Assembly: GCA_036873135.1 (NCBI GenBank)
Contig: JAPTYO010000017.1
Location: 13,330,001 to 13,394,000, forward strand
Length of the DNA: 64,000 nt
DNA from: Clarkia xantiana subsp. parviflora
Lineage: Eukaryota; Streptophyta; Magnoliopsida; Myrtales; Onagraceae
Direction: 5' to 3'
Made by a program: the position numbers and the translations under genes
The notes under the pieces: generated by a model
The model's database searches: none
What the model saw: only the letters and a program-made list of their open reading frames with translations
What the model was told of the DNA's origin: nothing
In this document: one piece after another, positions 19,784 to 31,289 of the stretch
Position numbering within the stretch: the stretch's first letter is position 1
Layout: each line of letters opens with the position of its first letter

Positions 19784-22484
19784 ATGTCTGGTAAGGGTTT
19801 CTTCCTCGTTGCTTGTACATCTATTCCTCGTTTGCAGTTTTCCGAAAACCCCAATGTTCCTTTCCTTGCCATGGCTTGCTTTTCAGACAGTGGATCTAGC
19901 TCCGAGGGGAGAAATCCGTTCAATTTTGATTATGCTCTCAACGAGATTTCCAGCACTGCGTACGATGCAGCTCTCCGGGAGGGATGCATCACCTCTACCT
20001 GGGAACCTCGTTTCCCGTATCCTTGGCCGCGCCTCCCGGGTAACCTTGAGGTTACTCGTCCCCGGAAAGGGGAGGTATTTGTCTCTACGGGGCAAATATC
20101 GGCGGGGATTAGATTCCCCTTCTGCGGCACTTTGGTTGAGATGTGCCAGCACTACAAGACGCATCCAACCACCTTCTCTCCCCATGCCATACGCCTGTGG
20201 AACGCCTTCCAGGTCCTCTGCTTCTGACAGAAGTGGGTTTACAGCCTCAAGCTCTTCAGAACCTTCTACGGGATGAAGTGCAACGAGTCGGGGGTCTGTG
20301 CCTTATACCCCCGCATGCCGAAGTGGAACAAGACGCAACTCGGGTTGTGCAACCGGACCACTGACACCTGGAAGGTGGTCAAGGGTCGGGGACTCCTGGT
20401 CGACACGGGTCCGATAACAGTGGGTTGAAGAGGTGCTACTTCTTCATCCAGAACTCCTCGATCCCGTGGCCCCGATGGGAGGTGGAAGCGGACTCTCCTC
20501 CCGCTTACCACACCTACAATGATGAAGACTTCCAGACCCTTCATCTCATCCAGCTCTATCGATGGGGGGAGTCCTATACTCCCCTTGACGCCAATTCTCT
20601 CGTGGAGCGGGACCTGGTGAATGCTAGGATCCGACTCCTCGACATAATCTCCGGGGGTCAACTCTTCGACGGCCCCTCCAATATGGTTTCCTGGGTAATG
20701 TTTCTAACCTCTGTTTTTTAGTGTTTGCAGCTAAGAAGGTATCCGTGCTGACCAATCTGATCCTTAAGCAGGGGGAGACCGATGTTGTCCGCCCCACGCG
20801 GAAGAGGAAGTCAGCCAAGAAAGCTGCTGCTCCATCGGGATCTCCTTCTGCGGAGCGGCCAAAGCGGAGCCGCGTGGAGGTGGACAAACTCTTCGATGTC
20901 CGGAACGCTGAAGAAGGTAAAAAGCTCCGACTCGCTATTAAATCGTATAGGAATCTAGTTCCTAAGGAGTTGATCCCTTCGACCATGGAGGCCCGTATCG
21001 CCGATGTCAAACGTGTCCTTCGAGGGGAAACTCCCCGTGTCCTGAAGGCGGGCTACTACAACTACCGAGGGAAGGACCAATATGTTTCTCGACGCATCAT
21101 CTGGGGTAAGGGCCCTAACGAACTTCCTGATTATGTTTCTGAAGCCTCCTCTCGTCCTCTAGGTGCAGGTCACTCGGGAGCTCCGTCGGGTGCTGGAGCT
21201 TCAGCAGGTGCACCACCTTCAGCAGGGGCGCCTCCTTCAGAAGGGGCACCACTTTTCTCTGGTGGGGAGACCCCGACCGGCGATCAATTTCGTCGGGTGG
21301 AGAACCTGGACTCCTCCGAGGAGACCGATGAGGGCGGCTCCCTTCGTCATCGTCGGAGGACGGGGCAGTCCCCGCTGAAACCAACCTTCAAGGGGCTGCC
21401 CCCCTCACCTTCTTCACAACAGTGACAACCGTCGCCCATCCATAACTTCACTCCTTCTCCAGCCTGGGGCGAGTCGGAGGCGCGCCCCTCCACGACTCGT
21501 GTTGGCCCATCTTCTCTCCCCCTCGACGGGAGTTTTTACAAGGTCTTCAACCCCGCACAGGTGGATGCTCCCTGGACCCCGATTCAAACGCTGCAAGGGG
21601 TCCAGCTCCGACAAGGGGACACATACCCGGAGCTAGCTTTACACCTGGTAGCAGGCTCAATCCTGCCTACTATGAGGTATCCGATCTCCTTGGATCGGGA
21701 GGACATGCGCCGGGATGTACAGGAGATGTGCATGCGTCGGGTAGAGGTAAGACTTTCACTTTTCTCTTCTTCATCAATAAGACCGGTTGCTCATCTACTA
21801 ATACTTCTTTTCCTTCCTTCACAGGAGATGGGGGACATCAACCGTTTCATCGGGTACCTCTTCGCCTTCGAGGAGACCCTGGAGCAAGAGCGGGCGGTCA
21901 TAGCCAAGCTTAAGGAGGATCTCGCGGCCTCCGAGTCTTCGCGGGGAAAACTGGCCAAGGAGCAGGCCATCCTCGACCGAAAGACTCGGGACCTCCAAAA
22001 GCAGGTTCGTGATTTCGAGGGGCTCCTAAAGCCGGAGCGGCAGATCGCTGAGGACAAACTTGTCCTGGAAAAGAGGGCTCTGGAGGAGCAGGTCGCTGAG
22101 GTTCCTGCGCAACTGGTCGAGGCCGAGACCAAGGGCTGGGAGAATTATCGGAGGTCCGAAAACTTCCAGGCTGATGCAGTGAAGTTCTGCGGCGCGGAGG
22201 TGGAGAACACCCTCTTCAATGCAGTCGAGGAACTCCACCTGGAGTATGGCGACGCCATCAACTTCGACAAGTCTCCATCTCTCGCTCCCTTCGCGAAGAA
22301 ATACTTTGCTCTCTCGGAGGAGAGTGATGAGGGGAGCACTCCCGCGATTGTTGAAGAAACAGCGGAGCCTCCAAGTGCTGACGCCCCGATAATCGACCCT
22401 CCAACGGCTGAGCCTGTGGAGCCTTCTGCCACAGACCTTGTGGACCCTGCTCCCGCCGATGCCCCCGGCAAGGATCAAGCCTAA
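19784..22484 (+). pseudogene. Element B antisense gene (stops and frameshift)
   Basis: Same inferred structure as in A: exon 1 ATGTCTG (19784-19790), intron 1 (19791-19886), exon 2 (19887-20694), intron 2 (20695-20771), exon 3 (20772-21746), intron 3 (21747-21824) and exon 4 (21825-22484). Introns 2 and 3 have exactly the lengths seen in A (77 and 78 nt). Lesions: CGA to TGA in exon 2 (20227), a 1-nt loss with a nearby stop around 20408-20428, and a TGA in exon 3 (about 21423). Exon 3 is otherwise open where A is frameshifted, so comparing the two locates the lesions. Exon 4 encodes a coiled coil and the acidic Pro/Ala tail. Function unknown. Confidence 0.8.
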
Positions 22485-22599
22485 AAGCTTATCTTTAGAG
22501 TCCTTGTATTTTTCCTCATTTTGCAATCATTGGGCCTTTGAGCCCCCATTAATATCAGACTATCTTAGTTCCGATTTTCCATCGCGCTTCTCTGAGCGA

Positions 22600-23275
22600 C
22601 TTAACTATACTTACTTAAGGCGAAACCTCGACACTTAAGATATTCTCACACATCACTTAAGACGATTTATCAACTTGCACCCCTTAAGGTGACTTAATAT
22701 CACGCACCACTTAAGGCGACTTTCTAGTACTTAGAATAAATCCAAGAATCATGCATCACTTAAGACGACTTAACCTCGTGCATCACTTAAGACGACTTTA
22801 ACAACACTTAGAATAAATCTAAGAATCATGCATCACTTAAGACAACTTTTTCTCGTGCATCACTTAAGACGACTTTTTCTCATGCATCACTTAAGACGAC
22901 TTTTTCTCATGCACCACTCAAGGCGACTTTTCTCGTGCACCACTCAAGGCGACTTTTCTCGTGCACCACTCAAGGCGACTTTTCTCGTGCACCACTCAAG
23001 GCGACTTTTCTCGTGCACCACTCAAGGCGACTAAATAACGCTTAGAATAAATCTAAGAATAATTCTGATCGGAAGCAACCTCTTTATTCATTGATGGCAC
23101 AAAATTTGCTTACATCGAATCAAACGATAAATAACTTACACCACTTAAGGCGATTTTACATCGGGCACCACTTAAGGCGACTTTTCATCGGGCACCACTT
23201 AAGGCGACTTTTCATCGGGCACCGCTTAAGGCGACTTTTCAGCGGGCACCACTTAAGGCGACTTTTCATCAAGCA
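22600..23275. repeat. CACTTAAGGCGACTT tandem array of element B
   Basis: Longer than in A. A block of about 26-bp units with CTCGTGCACCACTCAAGGCGACTT (given here as a consensus of two halves, CTCGTGCACCAC and TCAAGGCGACTT) lies at 22838-23035, and five regular 27-bp units lie at 23142-23275. It is flanked by AACACTTAGAATAAAT spacers. Confidence 0.85.
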
Positions 23276-24354
23276 TGGTGTTTCTTCAAGTGTTCGCCAC
23301 TAAAAGAATGCTTCAATACTCTGCCATCGAGGTCTTCCAACTTGTACGCATTCATAGCTGGCATCCCCACGACCTTGTAAGGTCCTTCCCATTTTGGTGA
23401 CATCTTGCTGATCCGATCCAAAAGGGTGAACTCGTTGCGACGCCAAACCAGCTCCCCGACGAAGAATTGTCGGGACTTAACTCGCCGATTGTAATACCTG
23501 GCCGTCGCTAAACGCATTCGAGCCTGGACTTCGTCGGCTTCCCGTCTCTTCTCTTCGAGCAAGTCCAAATCCAGACGTCTCATTTCATCATTCGTCAAAG
23601 GCTCATAATATCTCATCCGATGGGATGCCACTGCTACCTCCACGGGAGCAACAGCCTCCGTGCCATAAACAAGGCCAAACGGAGTCTCCCCGGTTGATCG
23701 TTTGGGTGTCGTTCTAACAGCCCAAAGCACGTTTTCTAGCTCGTTCAGCCATTTGCCCTTCAAGGCATAGACCCTTTTCTTCAGGCCATCCATCACGATT
23801 TTGTTGGCTGACTCCATCTGGCCATTAGTCTGAGCATGGTGGATAGAGGCTGTCCGATGCTCGATGTTCAACTCCTCCAGATACTCCTTCAGCTGAGCCC
23901 CGTTAAACGGTGGACCATTTTCGCTGATCGCCACCTTAGGAATCCCGTATCTGGATAAAATATGGGTCTGGAGAAACTTGACGATCTGGTTCCCCGTCGT
24001 CTTTGCCAACGCCTTAGCCTCTATCCATTTCGAAAAATAATCGACAGCAACAAGCAAATACTTACACTGACCTTGTGCCTGTGGGAGAGGTCCCACCAAG
24101 TCGATACCCCACTGCGCGAAGGGCCAAGCACTCCTGATGGACGTCAGATTAGCAGCCGGAGCCACGATGTTCGGGGCGTACCTCTGACACGCATCACAGG
24201 ATCGGACCAACGCCTCCTTGCTCATCGTAGGCCAATAATAGCCCAAGTTCATCACTTTCCTCGTAATGGATCGGGCCCCTTCATGACAAGCCGCGACCCC
24301 TTCATGCACCTCCTTCAGGATTCGACTTGTGTCGGGCTCAGCCACACACTTCAA
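23269..24354 (-). pseudogene. pol: Element B integrase, second catalytic Asp replaced
   Basis: A long open integrase segment: HEGARS and CDAC zinc motif, WGIDLVGPLP (first Asp), then ISENGPPF where A and E have ISDNG, NGQMESAN (Glu), ELVWRRNEF and WEGPYKVV, ending HLKKHHA. The second catalytic Asp is replaced by Glu, which should impair activity. A TAG stop at about 24388 (Gln in A) separates it from the upstream linker. Confidence 0.9.
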
Positions 24355-24387
24355 GTACGGGGTCGAGAATCAGCCCTTCTTGTATAG

Positions 24388-24984
24388 CTAATTGTCCAGC
24401 ATCACGTAATTAGCCGCGATCTGACGTATCCTGTCAGCTACTACTTGATTATCGGGGACTGCCCCCGTAGTCAGGTACGCGACTATCGGGGTCATCCAAG
24501 TAGGCTCCTCCTCCAATCTTGCTTCAATAGCACACACCTGCGTCGGGTCGGTGGTCGACAAGATCACCTTCTCCAAGAAGTGCACCTTCCGATTTTCCTC
24601 CAGGGGTGCCCCCAAGGCAAATTTGCTCAAGGCATGTGCCTCCACGTTTTCTTCCGTCGGGATCGCCTCGATGTCGAAGCTTTTAAAGCTCTCCTTCAAG
24701 ACTTGCACCTCACAAAGGTACTTCCTCGTCATCGGGCTCTTCGCCTCATATCGCCCTTGGTCTTGGTTCACAATCAGGGCCGCGTCACACTTCACTCTCA
24801 AGTGAGCAACTCCCGTACCTTTGGTAATTTTCAGGCCCGTGATAAGAGCCTCGTACTCAGCTTCGTTGTTCGTGGCCCTAAACGTTAAGGCCAAAGCATA
24901 TCGAAGCGGCTCACCTCCGCCTGGTGGTATCAATACAAACCCTGCTCCTGATCCATCTGAACTCGAGGAGCCATCCGTGTACAT
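24388..24984 (-). pseudogene. pol: Element B second RNase H and integrase linker
   Basis: It begins in the segment YTDGSSSSDGSG with the first catalytic Asp intact, then NNEAEYEALI, LRVKCD and EAHALSKFA. In the last motif the expected Asp is His. The frame continues through EEEPTWMTPIVAYL and stops at a TAG just before LYKKG. An in-frame TAG (about 25009) separates it from the RT/RNase H frame. Confidence 0.85.
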
Positions 24985-25008
24985 CTCCCAAGTATTTTCC
25001 TCGTTTGG

Positions 25009-26229
25009 CTATTCTGATTGCTCTGCCATCTCTGGTTGTTCTGTTGTCGGGACCTCCATAGTTGCCCCCTCTACAGGGCCCGCTTCTTCCAGATCGGGGG
25101 CTGTAGACTCTGCTATGAAATCCGCCAATGCCTGGCCCTTAATAGCCGTTCTCGGAGCAAAGTGTATGCGAAACTCACTAAGCTTGACTGCCCATTTCAC
25201 TAATCTCCCCGGCGCATCAGGTCGGTTCAAAAAATGCTTCAGAGGCTGGTTCGTCGACACAGTAATCTCATGCGGATGGAAGTAAGGCCTCAGCTTCCGA
25301 GCAGTAATAATCAACGCAAAGAGATACTTCTCAACGGAGGGATAATTCATTTCAGATTTGGCAAACGCCTTGCTTACATAATAAACGGGGACTTGATTAC
25401 CCTCGACAACCATCACTAACACAGAGCTAATGGCAAATTCAGAAACAGCCAAGTATAAATAGAGCGGCTCGCCTGGGATCGGTTTTGCAAACGGCGGGAG
25501 GGTGCGAAGGTGCTGCTTGAGTGCCTGGAACGCCTCTTCACACTTGGCAGTCCACTCAAACTTCTTATTGGCCCTCAGGACTTCAAAAAATGGCATTGAT
25601 CGGTCACTCGCCTTGGACAGGAAGCGATTCATTGCAGCCAGTCGGCCATTCAGCACTTGCACCTCCCGATGGATTATCAGAGACTGCATCTCCTCGATCG
25701 CCCTCAGCTTCTCGGGGTTTACCTCAATTCCTCTCTGACTCACCATAAAGCCCAGAAACTTCCCCGAGTGGACTCCGAAGGCGCATTTTGTCGGGTTCAA
25801 GCGAACCTGATGAAGCCTCATCCGCTCAAACGTCGTGGCTAGGTTGTGCACGTGATCCTCAGCTTGTCGAGACTTCACCAACATATCGTCCACGTAAGCT
25901 TCCATGGTTTTTCCTAGCATATCCCCGAACAGCTTGTTCACCATCCTTTGATAAGTTTCCTCGGCATTGATCAGTCCGAAAGGCATGACATCGTAATGAT
26001 AGATGTCGCTATCAGCATAAAAGGCAGTGCGGGGGGCGTCCTCCTTAGCCATCTTGATTTGATTATAGCCCGAGTACGCATCCGTGAAGCTCAACAACTC
26101 ATGTCCTGACGTGGCATCCACCAGCTGGTCGATTCTCGGGAGCGGGTAACAGTCCTTCGGGCAAGCCTTATTCAGGTCGCGGAAATCAACACACATCCGC
26201 CATTTCGCATTGCTCTTCTTCACCAGCAC
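25009..26229 (-). pseudogene. pol: Element B reverse transcriptase and first RNase H
   Basis: 406 codons covering WRMCVDFRDLNKACPKD, DAYSGYNQI, MPFGLINA, the intact active site YVDDMLVKS, FGVHSGKFLGFMV, the connection and the RNase H landmarks YYVSKAF, NQPLKHFL and KGQALADF. A 1-nt deletion just upstream (about 26230, in WVANPVLVKK of A) breaks the link to the protease/RT linker. It is the best-preserved RT of the A/B pair. Confidence 0.92.
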
Positions 26230-26367
26230 GGGTTAGCAACCCAAGTCTGGAATCGGAGCTCCTTGATAAACCCAGCATCGAGCAACCTGCCCACCTCCTG
26301 CTGGATCGCAATCCTCTTGTCTGCGCCCATCGGACGCCTTTTCTACGCGATAGGCTTGATCGCGGGA

Positions 26368-26988
26368 TCAATCTTCAACTCTATGCACGATCACATCGGG
26401 GCTGATTCCTGGCATTTCACTCGGAGACCAGGCAAACAGCTCCTTGAACTCCTTCAGTAGACCGATCAATTCTCGGGCTGTCTCCTCGATCAGAGCAGAC
26501 CCGATTTTCACCTTCCTCTGAGGTCCGTCAATCTCGACCTCCTTCAGATCCTCCACGGGGGGGGGGGGGGGGGGGGGGGGTCGCCCAAACTCCTCTCTAG
26601 GATCAGCGTCTGTCTGGAGGACAGTCATAGCCTCCCGTCTCTTCCTTCGGGTGGCGTTAACGTAACATTTCCTGGAAGCCACCTGGTCGCCCTTGACCTC
26701 TCCGACTCCATGGTCAGTCGGAAACTTCATCTTCTGGTGAACAGTCGAGGCAACTGCCATCAGGGGGTAGATGGTAGTTCTCCCGATAATCGCGTTGTAG
26801 GTCACCGTGGACTCAACTACCACAAACTCCACGTTCCTCCTCTCCGATTTCCACCCGCTACCAAACTCCACTGGTAAGGCGATCTCCTCGTCAATCTCCG
26901 CCACGCTGGCAGTGTATCGCTGGTAATAGTGTGCCAGCGACTCATCGGGCCTCTGCACCACCTGGGCCAGGGACCTCACACTCTTCAA
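26368..26988 (-). pseudogene. pol: Element B gag-protease fusion created by an internal deletion
   Basis: The frame starts in gag (VRSLAQVVQRPDES, ASVAEIDEEI) and passes without a stop into the protease C-terminal part (LPVEFGSGW, YNAIIGRT) and the RT linker. Compared with A, about 1.05 kb is missing at about 26882, covering the rest of gag, the zinc knuckle and the DGGSS protease site. Only an ATC is shared at the breakpoint. A run of 24 G at 26557-26580 gives a poly-proline stretch where A has ordinary sequence. Confidence 0.88.
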
Positions 26989-27203
26989 CAGACGTCGGCG
27001 ACCCTGGTACTGCTGGATAAGCGATCGTGCATATCAGCCCAGCAGGTGATGCACCCTGGGGGCAGACTGAAGAACCAGGTCAAGGCTCTCTCACCGAGTG
27101 TGTTCGGGAACAATGTACACACGATATCCTCGTTCGGGGCTCTGCCCAAACACGCCATGAGGTGCTTCTGGACATGACGAACCGGATCTCCCTCGCCATC
27201 AAA

Positions 27204-27842
27204 CTACTTAATCGTGGGGATACCCAGCCCTGGCGGGGCGAGGGTATCTATTAGTCGGGGAACGAAGGGATGGGTGGATCGATCCCTCAGTTCCGACAGC
27301 AGCGGCTTCTGCTCTCCCATGCAGATGTTCACGATCTTCACCACCTGATCAGGGGTGATGGGACCATTAAGGGGAATGGTCCTATGCTGCACTGGTCCTG
27401 GCCCATCGACCACAAATCGCTCTGGTTGAGCGGGCTCCCTGTCCTGGTCCCGGCTCCGGGGCTAAACCTCCCGCACATTCTGAACCTCTGCTGGTGGCGG
27501 CACTTCTTCTTCTAGTGGGGACATCTCCTCTTGCCTCCTCGCAGCCTCTCTCCGATCTAAGAGAGCCTCCACGGCTGCCAGAAACATCGGCATGGCCTGC
27601 GCCACAGCCCTCGTCAGGTCCGTATTTGGAGGAGCCTCATGCTCCCTATTCTCCTGGTGTTGAGCAGCAGTATCTTCAGGAGCTTTATTATGCTCCCCTG
27701 TCCGGGAGACCTCAGCAGGGAGATTCTGGCCCTCAACGCGCTTCGGTGGTGAATTCAGAGTCGTCCCAGCAGGATGACGGGAACCACCAGATTGTCCTTG
27801 TCTTCTTTGCTTGCCAGCCGCCATTGAACGAGTAGCAGGCAT
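27204..27842 (-). pseudogene. gag: Element B gag N-terminal part (two stops, one frameshift)
   Basis: It starts with an ATG at 27842 as MPATRSMAAGK, aligned with A's start. A TAG at about 27462 splits the N-terminal linker, and another TAG at about 27204 replaces the Glu codon of the KEYNGEGDP motif. A 1-nt loss near 27020 follows. The protein matches A's gag in order and motif. Confidence 0.88.
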
Positions 27843-27862
27843 ATCAGATTTTTGTCACGTTT

Positions 27863-27878
27863 CCCACAGATGGCGCCA
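27863..27878 (-). other. Primer-binding site of element B
   Basis: Minus strand TGGCGCCATCTGTGGG, one base from the LTR. Confidence 0.75.
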
Positions 27879-27879
27879 A

Positions 27880-28616
27880 TGTTGGATCACGGTGGAACTC
27901 CGGTACGATCTTGACGGTGATCCGAGCTCCTTTGGTCCACGTAATCCTGCAAGAGGGGATAGACTGGGCGGTGACCCAGAATCCCTCTCCGATGCTTAAA
28001 TGAGTGTCTCGTATACGGTGGTAAGCAGGAATCTCAAAGTATGTATCTCAAAACGTCCTGTGATCTGAGGTAGCTTCTGCCCTTTTATAGGCGAAGAGGT
28101 ACCTCAATTACCTGGTGAACCGTTGGGGTGGTTAGCCCGTATTCCGCTTATCTCGGCCACGATCCCGCGTATCTCAGCCATGATCTCGCATATCTCGGCC
28201 ATGATCTCGCTTATCTCGGCCACGCCCCGCATATCTCGGCCACGCTCCGTGTATCTCAACCACGTTCCGCGTATCTCGGCCACGCCCCGCGTATCTCGGC
28301 CTTAACCTCTGATAGTAAGTTCCGACTAATATCGGGGACTCCAGAGTTATCTCGTTGTGTCACCGCTCGGGGCCTCTCGTCATCATGACAGGGCCAATCA
28401 TTTTCAGGGATTCATCATCAGGGCCTACTTAAAGGCATCTCATCGGGAGCGTCCAGCTCGCCTATCGGGTCCGACTCTGTCGGGACCTCTAATCCTCGGG
28501 ACTCCCTCTGTCGGGACCCTTCGCCTGGGTCATCTTGACATCCATTTAGGGCCCAGTGGGCCTATTCGCCGTTTCCTCACCGTTAAAGGACCTAACGGCT
28601 ATAGCCAAACCCATCA
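27880..28616 (-). repeat. Element B, 5' LTR (right)
   Basis: 737 bp, matching 18510-19238, with the same U3 repeats at about 28142-28303. The TSD CATGT follows. Confidence 0.95.
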
Positions 28617-29090
28617 CATGTGTTTCATACAAGTTGTAAAATTCTGTTAATGCATTAAATGTGCATAATTTTTTAAAAATTAGGAAAATATGTAATTCCT
28701 TTTTGGTTCTTAGAGTTTTTTTTTTTTAATTCAAACTTGAATTGTATGCGTCATTTTCAAAAAAACCTTTTTACCTGATTTTTTTAAGCATGCATTCAAT
28801 ATGCATTATTTTTTTTATAAAAAACATTTCAGGTAAATTGTGAGTTTTTTTTAGCTATAGAGCTTTCAAATTCACGCATGCATCTCAATTGCATTATTTT
28901 AAAGAAATCCACCTGAAATTTTCATTTCAAAATATGCATTTCATATGCATTATTTAGGTAAACTGTTGTAAGTTGTGAATTTCTTAGAATATAATTTTAA
29001 CCTTCAAAAATGCATTTCATATGCGTCATTCAGGTAATATGTTGTAAGTTGTAACTTTCTTAACGATAGAATTTTAACTTTCGAGCATCA
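28617..29090 (+). repeat. AT-rich degenerate array of LARD1, part 2
   Basis: Continues the array of 17300-18509 after element B, with ATGCAT steps and CAGGTAA motifs (for example near 28830 and 29031). Confidence 0.7.
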
Positions 29091-29650
29091 TGTACAAGTT
29101 GTGGAGCAGGAGAATCAGGACATGCAGCAGGCCCAGACGCATAGCGAGCACATTGCCCATTGAAAAATCCAACTCCTAGGTAAGAGAAGTTGTGATCATT
29201 TTTATCCCCGAAATTTGAGTTTTTCCTTACTCATTGTGCAACTTGGATAATCATCCAAATCAAAACTCCTGAAGAGCACATCTCGTGTACGACCCTTCGC
29301 TCGCCGACCATTCTTATGCCAGCTATCGAATTTATCCCAGATACCTCAGATGATATCTATGCCTAAGTTTACCATTTGCGGACTACTGTGCCAAACTCAA
29401 CACCATCCATGTGTGTTCGTTAATCAGGCCATTCGTCCAGCATGTGACGAGCCTAACTCGACAGGTGTTAGCCCTGGGGCATCATCAGACGAAATCGAGC
29501 AATATTCAGGGCATTTGAGAAGCCGAGAGAAGAAGTCATTATCTATGTCATCCATTGATTGTAGGATCCATCCAGGGTGTCGACACGGCCGACGTATTTT
29601 GACCAATCAACTGAGTCATTCTCTAGAAGAGGTTTTGAATTAGAAATCTC
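29091..29650 (+). other. Gene-like conserved segment of LARD1 with an intron-like site
   Basis: It contains GTTGTGGAGCAGGAGAATC, then a donor-like CTAGGTAAGAG at about 29178 and an acceptor-like region at about 29240 (TGTGCAAC, where LARD2 and LARD3 have GCAG). A stretch ending in a stop near 29641 follows. Matching segments in LARD2 and LARD3 preserve the same order. It could be a remnant of a captured or ancestral coding region; no protein family is recognisable. Confidence 0.5.
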
Positions 29651-29879
29651 TAATCTGCCACTAGGGGCATGTAAATAATTGTTGATAATTATTCGCGGTA
29701 AATTTTCTTAAAAAAAAAACAAGAAAGAGAGAAAAAAAAATGAATTCCCGCTAGGTTGAAAACCTGTAAAGGCGACCTAGGCAAAAGTCAGGGAGAGGGG
29801 CATGATTGAAAACCCGCAGGGGCAGTCATGGCAAAAGGTGAGATGAAAAAAGAAGTAAAAAAAAAAAAAAAATTCCATT
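29651..29879. other. AT-rich link and repeated polyphrase of LARD1
   Basis: Holds the phrases GGTTGAAAACC and GGGGCATGATTG, which recur near 31000-31080 and in the other LARDs. No gene. Confidence 0.45.
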
Positions 29880-31000
29880 AAGGGTCACAGCCGCCCTTTT
29901 ATCGGCTACAGAAAAATAAAAAAAGCGTTCGTACGAATCATGTGAAAGAAATGAAGCAATAAAAGGGTCACAATTTTTCCTAAATCAACTACAAATAAAA
30001 GGGTCGCAGTCATCCATAAAATGACTATAAAAAACGGATCCTCGGCCACCCTTCAAATGGCTACAGATAAAGAGCGCTCCCGCAACATCAAAAGCGGAGA
30101 ATAAGTGAAAGGGCCACAACCACCCTCCAAACGGCTAAAGATAAAAGAGTGACCCCGCGAATCTTGAAAGGGCGGGAAAATAAAAAAGGGCCACAGTCGT
30201 CCCTAAAACGACTACAAAATAAAGGGCAACAACCACCCTTCAAATGGTTACAGATAAAGAGCGCTCCCGCAACATCAAAAGCGGAGAATAAGTGAAAGGG
30301 CCACAGCCACCCTCCAAACGGCTAAAGATAAAGGAGTGACCCTGCGAATTATGTGAGGGCGGGAAAATAAAAAGTGCCACAGTCATCCCTAAAACGACTA
30401 CTAAACAAAGGGCCACAACCACCCTCCAAACGGCTACCGATAAAAGACTTACCCCGCGAATCTTGTAAAGGCGGGAAAATAAAAAAGGGCCACAGTCATC
30501 CCTATAACGACTACAAAATAAAGGGCCACAACCACCCTTCAAACGGTTACAGATATAGAGCACTCTCGCAACATTGAAGGAGGGAAATGAGTGAAAGGGC
30601 CACAGACACCCCTAAAATGGCTACCTACAAAGAGTGTTCCTCGAATCCTGAGAGGATGGGAGATTGTTGAAAGGGCCATAGTCACCCTCAAAATGGCTAC
30701 ATATAAAGAGTATTCTCGTGAATCTTGTGAGGCCGGGAAATCATTTGAAAGGGCCACAGCCACCCTTAAAACGGCTACAAATCGAAAGAGCGCTCCCGGA
30801 ACATCGACGATGGAAATAAATAAAAGGGCCACAGCCACCCTCCAAATGGCTACAAATCAAAAGCACTCTCGCAAAACTGAAGGCGGGAAATGAGTGAAAG
30901 GGTCACAGCCACCCTCCAAATGGCTACAAATACTCTCGCATCGAGACGGGAAGTAAAATACGGGTCACAGCCACCGTTTAATCGGCTACCAAAAAAAGAG
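29880..31000 (+). repeat. GGCCACAGCCACCCT tandem array of LARD1
   Basis: About 15 degenerate units of 70-100 bp, each with GGGCCACAGCCACCCT, AACGGCTACA and a GCTCCCGC or CCCCGCGAA block. They are also present at 43240-44210 (LARD2, reversed) and 54985-55905 (LARD3). Frames in it are repeat artefacts. Confidence 0.85.
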
Positions 31001-31289
31001 TGCTTCTGTTAGGTTGAAAACCCGAAAGGGAATCCCAAAATTAGGAAATGAGGGGCATGATAGCAAATTCATAAATTGCAATCATGGCAAAAGGAGAGAA
31101 AATAAATCCCGATGGAATGAAAACCCCAAGGGGCAATCCATGCAAAAATTAGGAAAACCGAGGGGCACGGTCTAAATTTTGACCGTGGCAAAATGAGAGA
31201 ATATGAGAGATTAAAAAAAAAAAAAAAAGGATCCCGCTAAGTTGTCGCGTCATGCGCAATTTAGGCAAAAATTAGGGACATACATTCGA
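31001..31289. other. LARD1 link between arrays
   Basis: Repeated phrases such as GAGGGGCATGATAGC and GAGGGGCACGGTC plus a 16-bp A run at about 31213. Non-coding. Confidence 0.45.

Larger units (their letters stand above)
18510..28616 (-). mobile_element. Element B: Tat-type LTR retrotransposon, close relative of A
   Basis: A complete 10,107-bp insertion with LTRs at 18510-19238 and 27880-28616 and TSD CATGT (18505-18509, 28617-28621). It has the same plan as A. My hand count gives about 22 substitutions and three small indels between the LTRs (about 3.0%). It has lost the distal gag, zinc knuckle and protease active site in one internal deletion and carries further stops and frameshifts. Confidence 0.95.

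Noticed and set aside
22828..23303. Frames with HHLRRLF repeats
   Set aside because: Translation of the CTTAAGGCGACTT array.
29880..31000. CRISPR-like look of conserved boxes with variable spacers
   Set aside because: Units are degenerate and irregular, have no cas genes nearby, and lie inside a plant LTR element.
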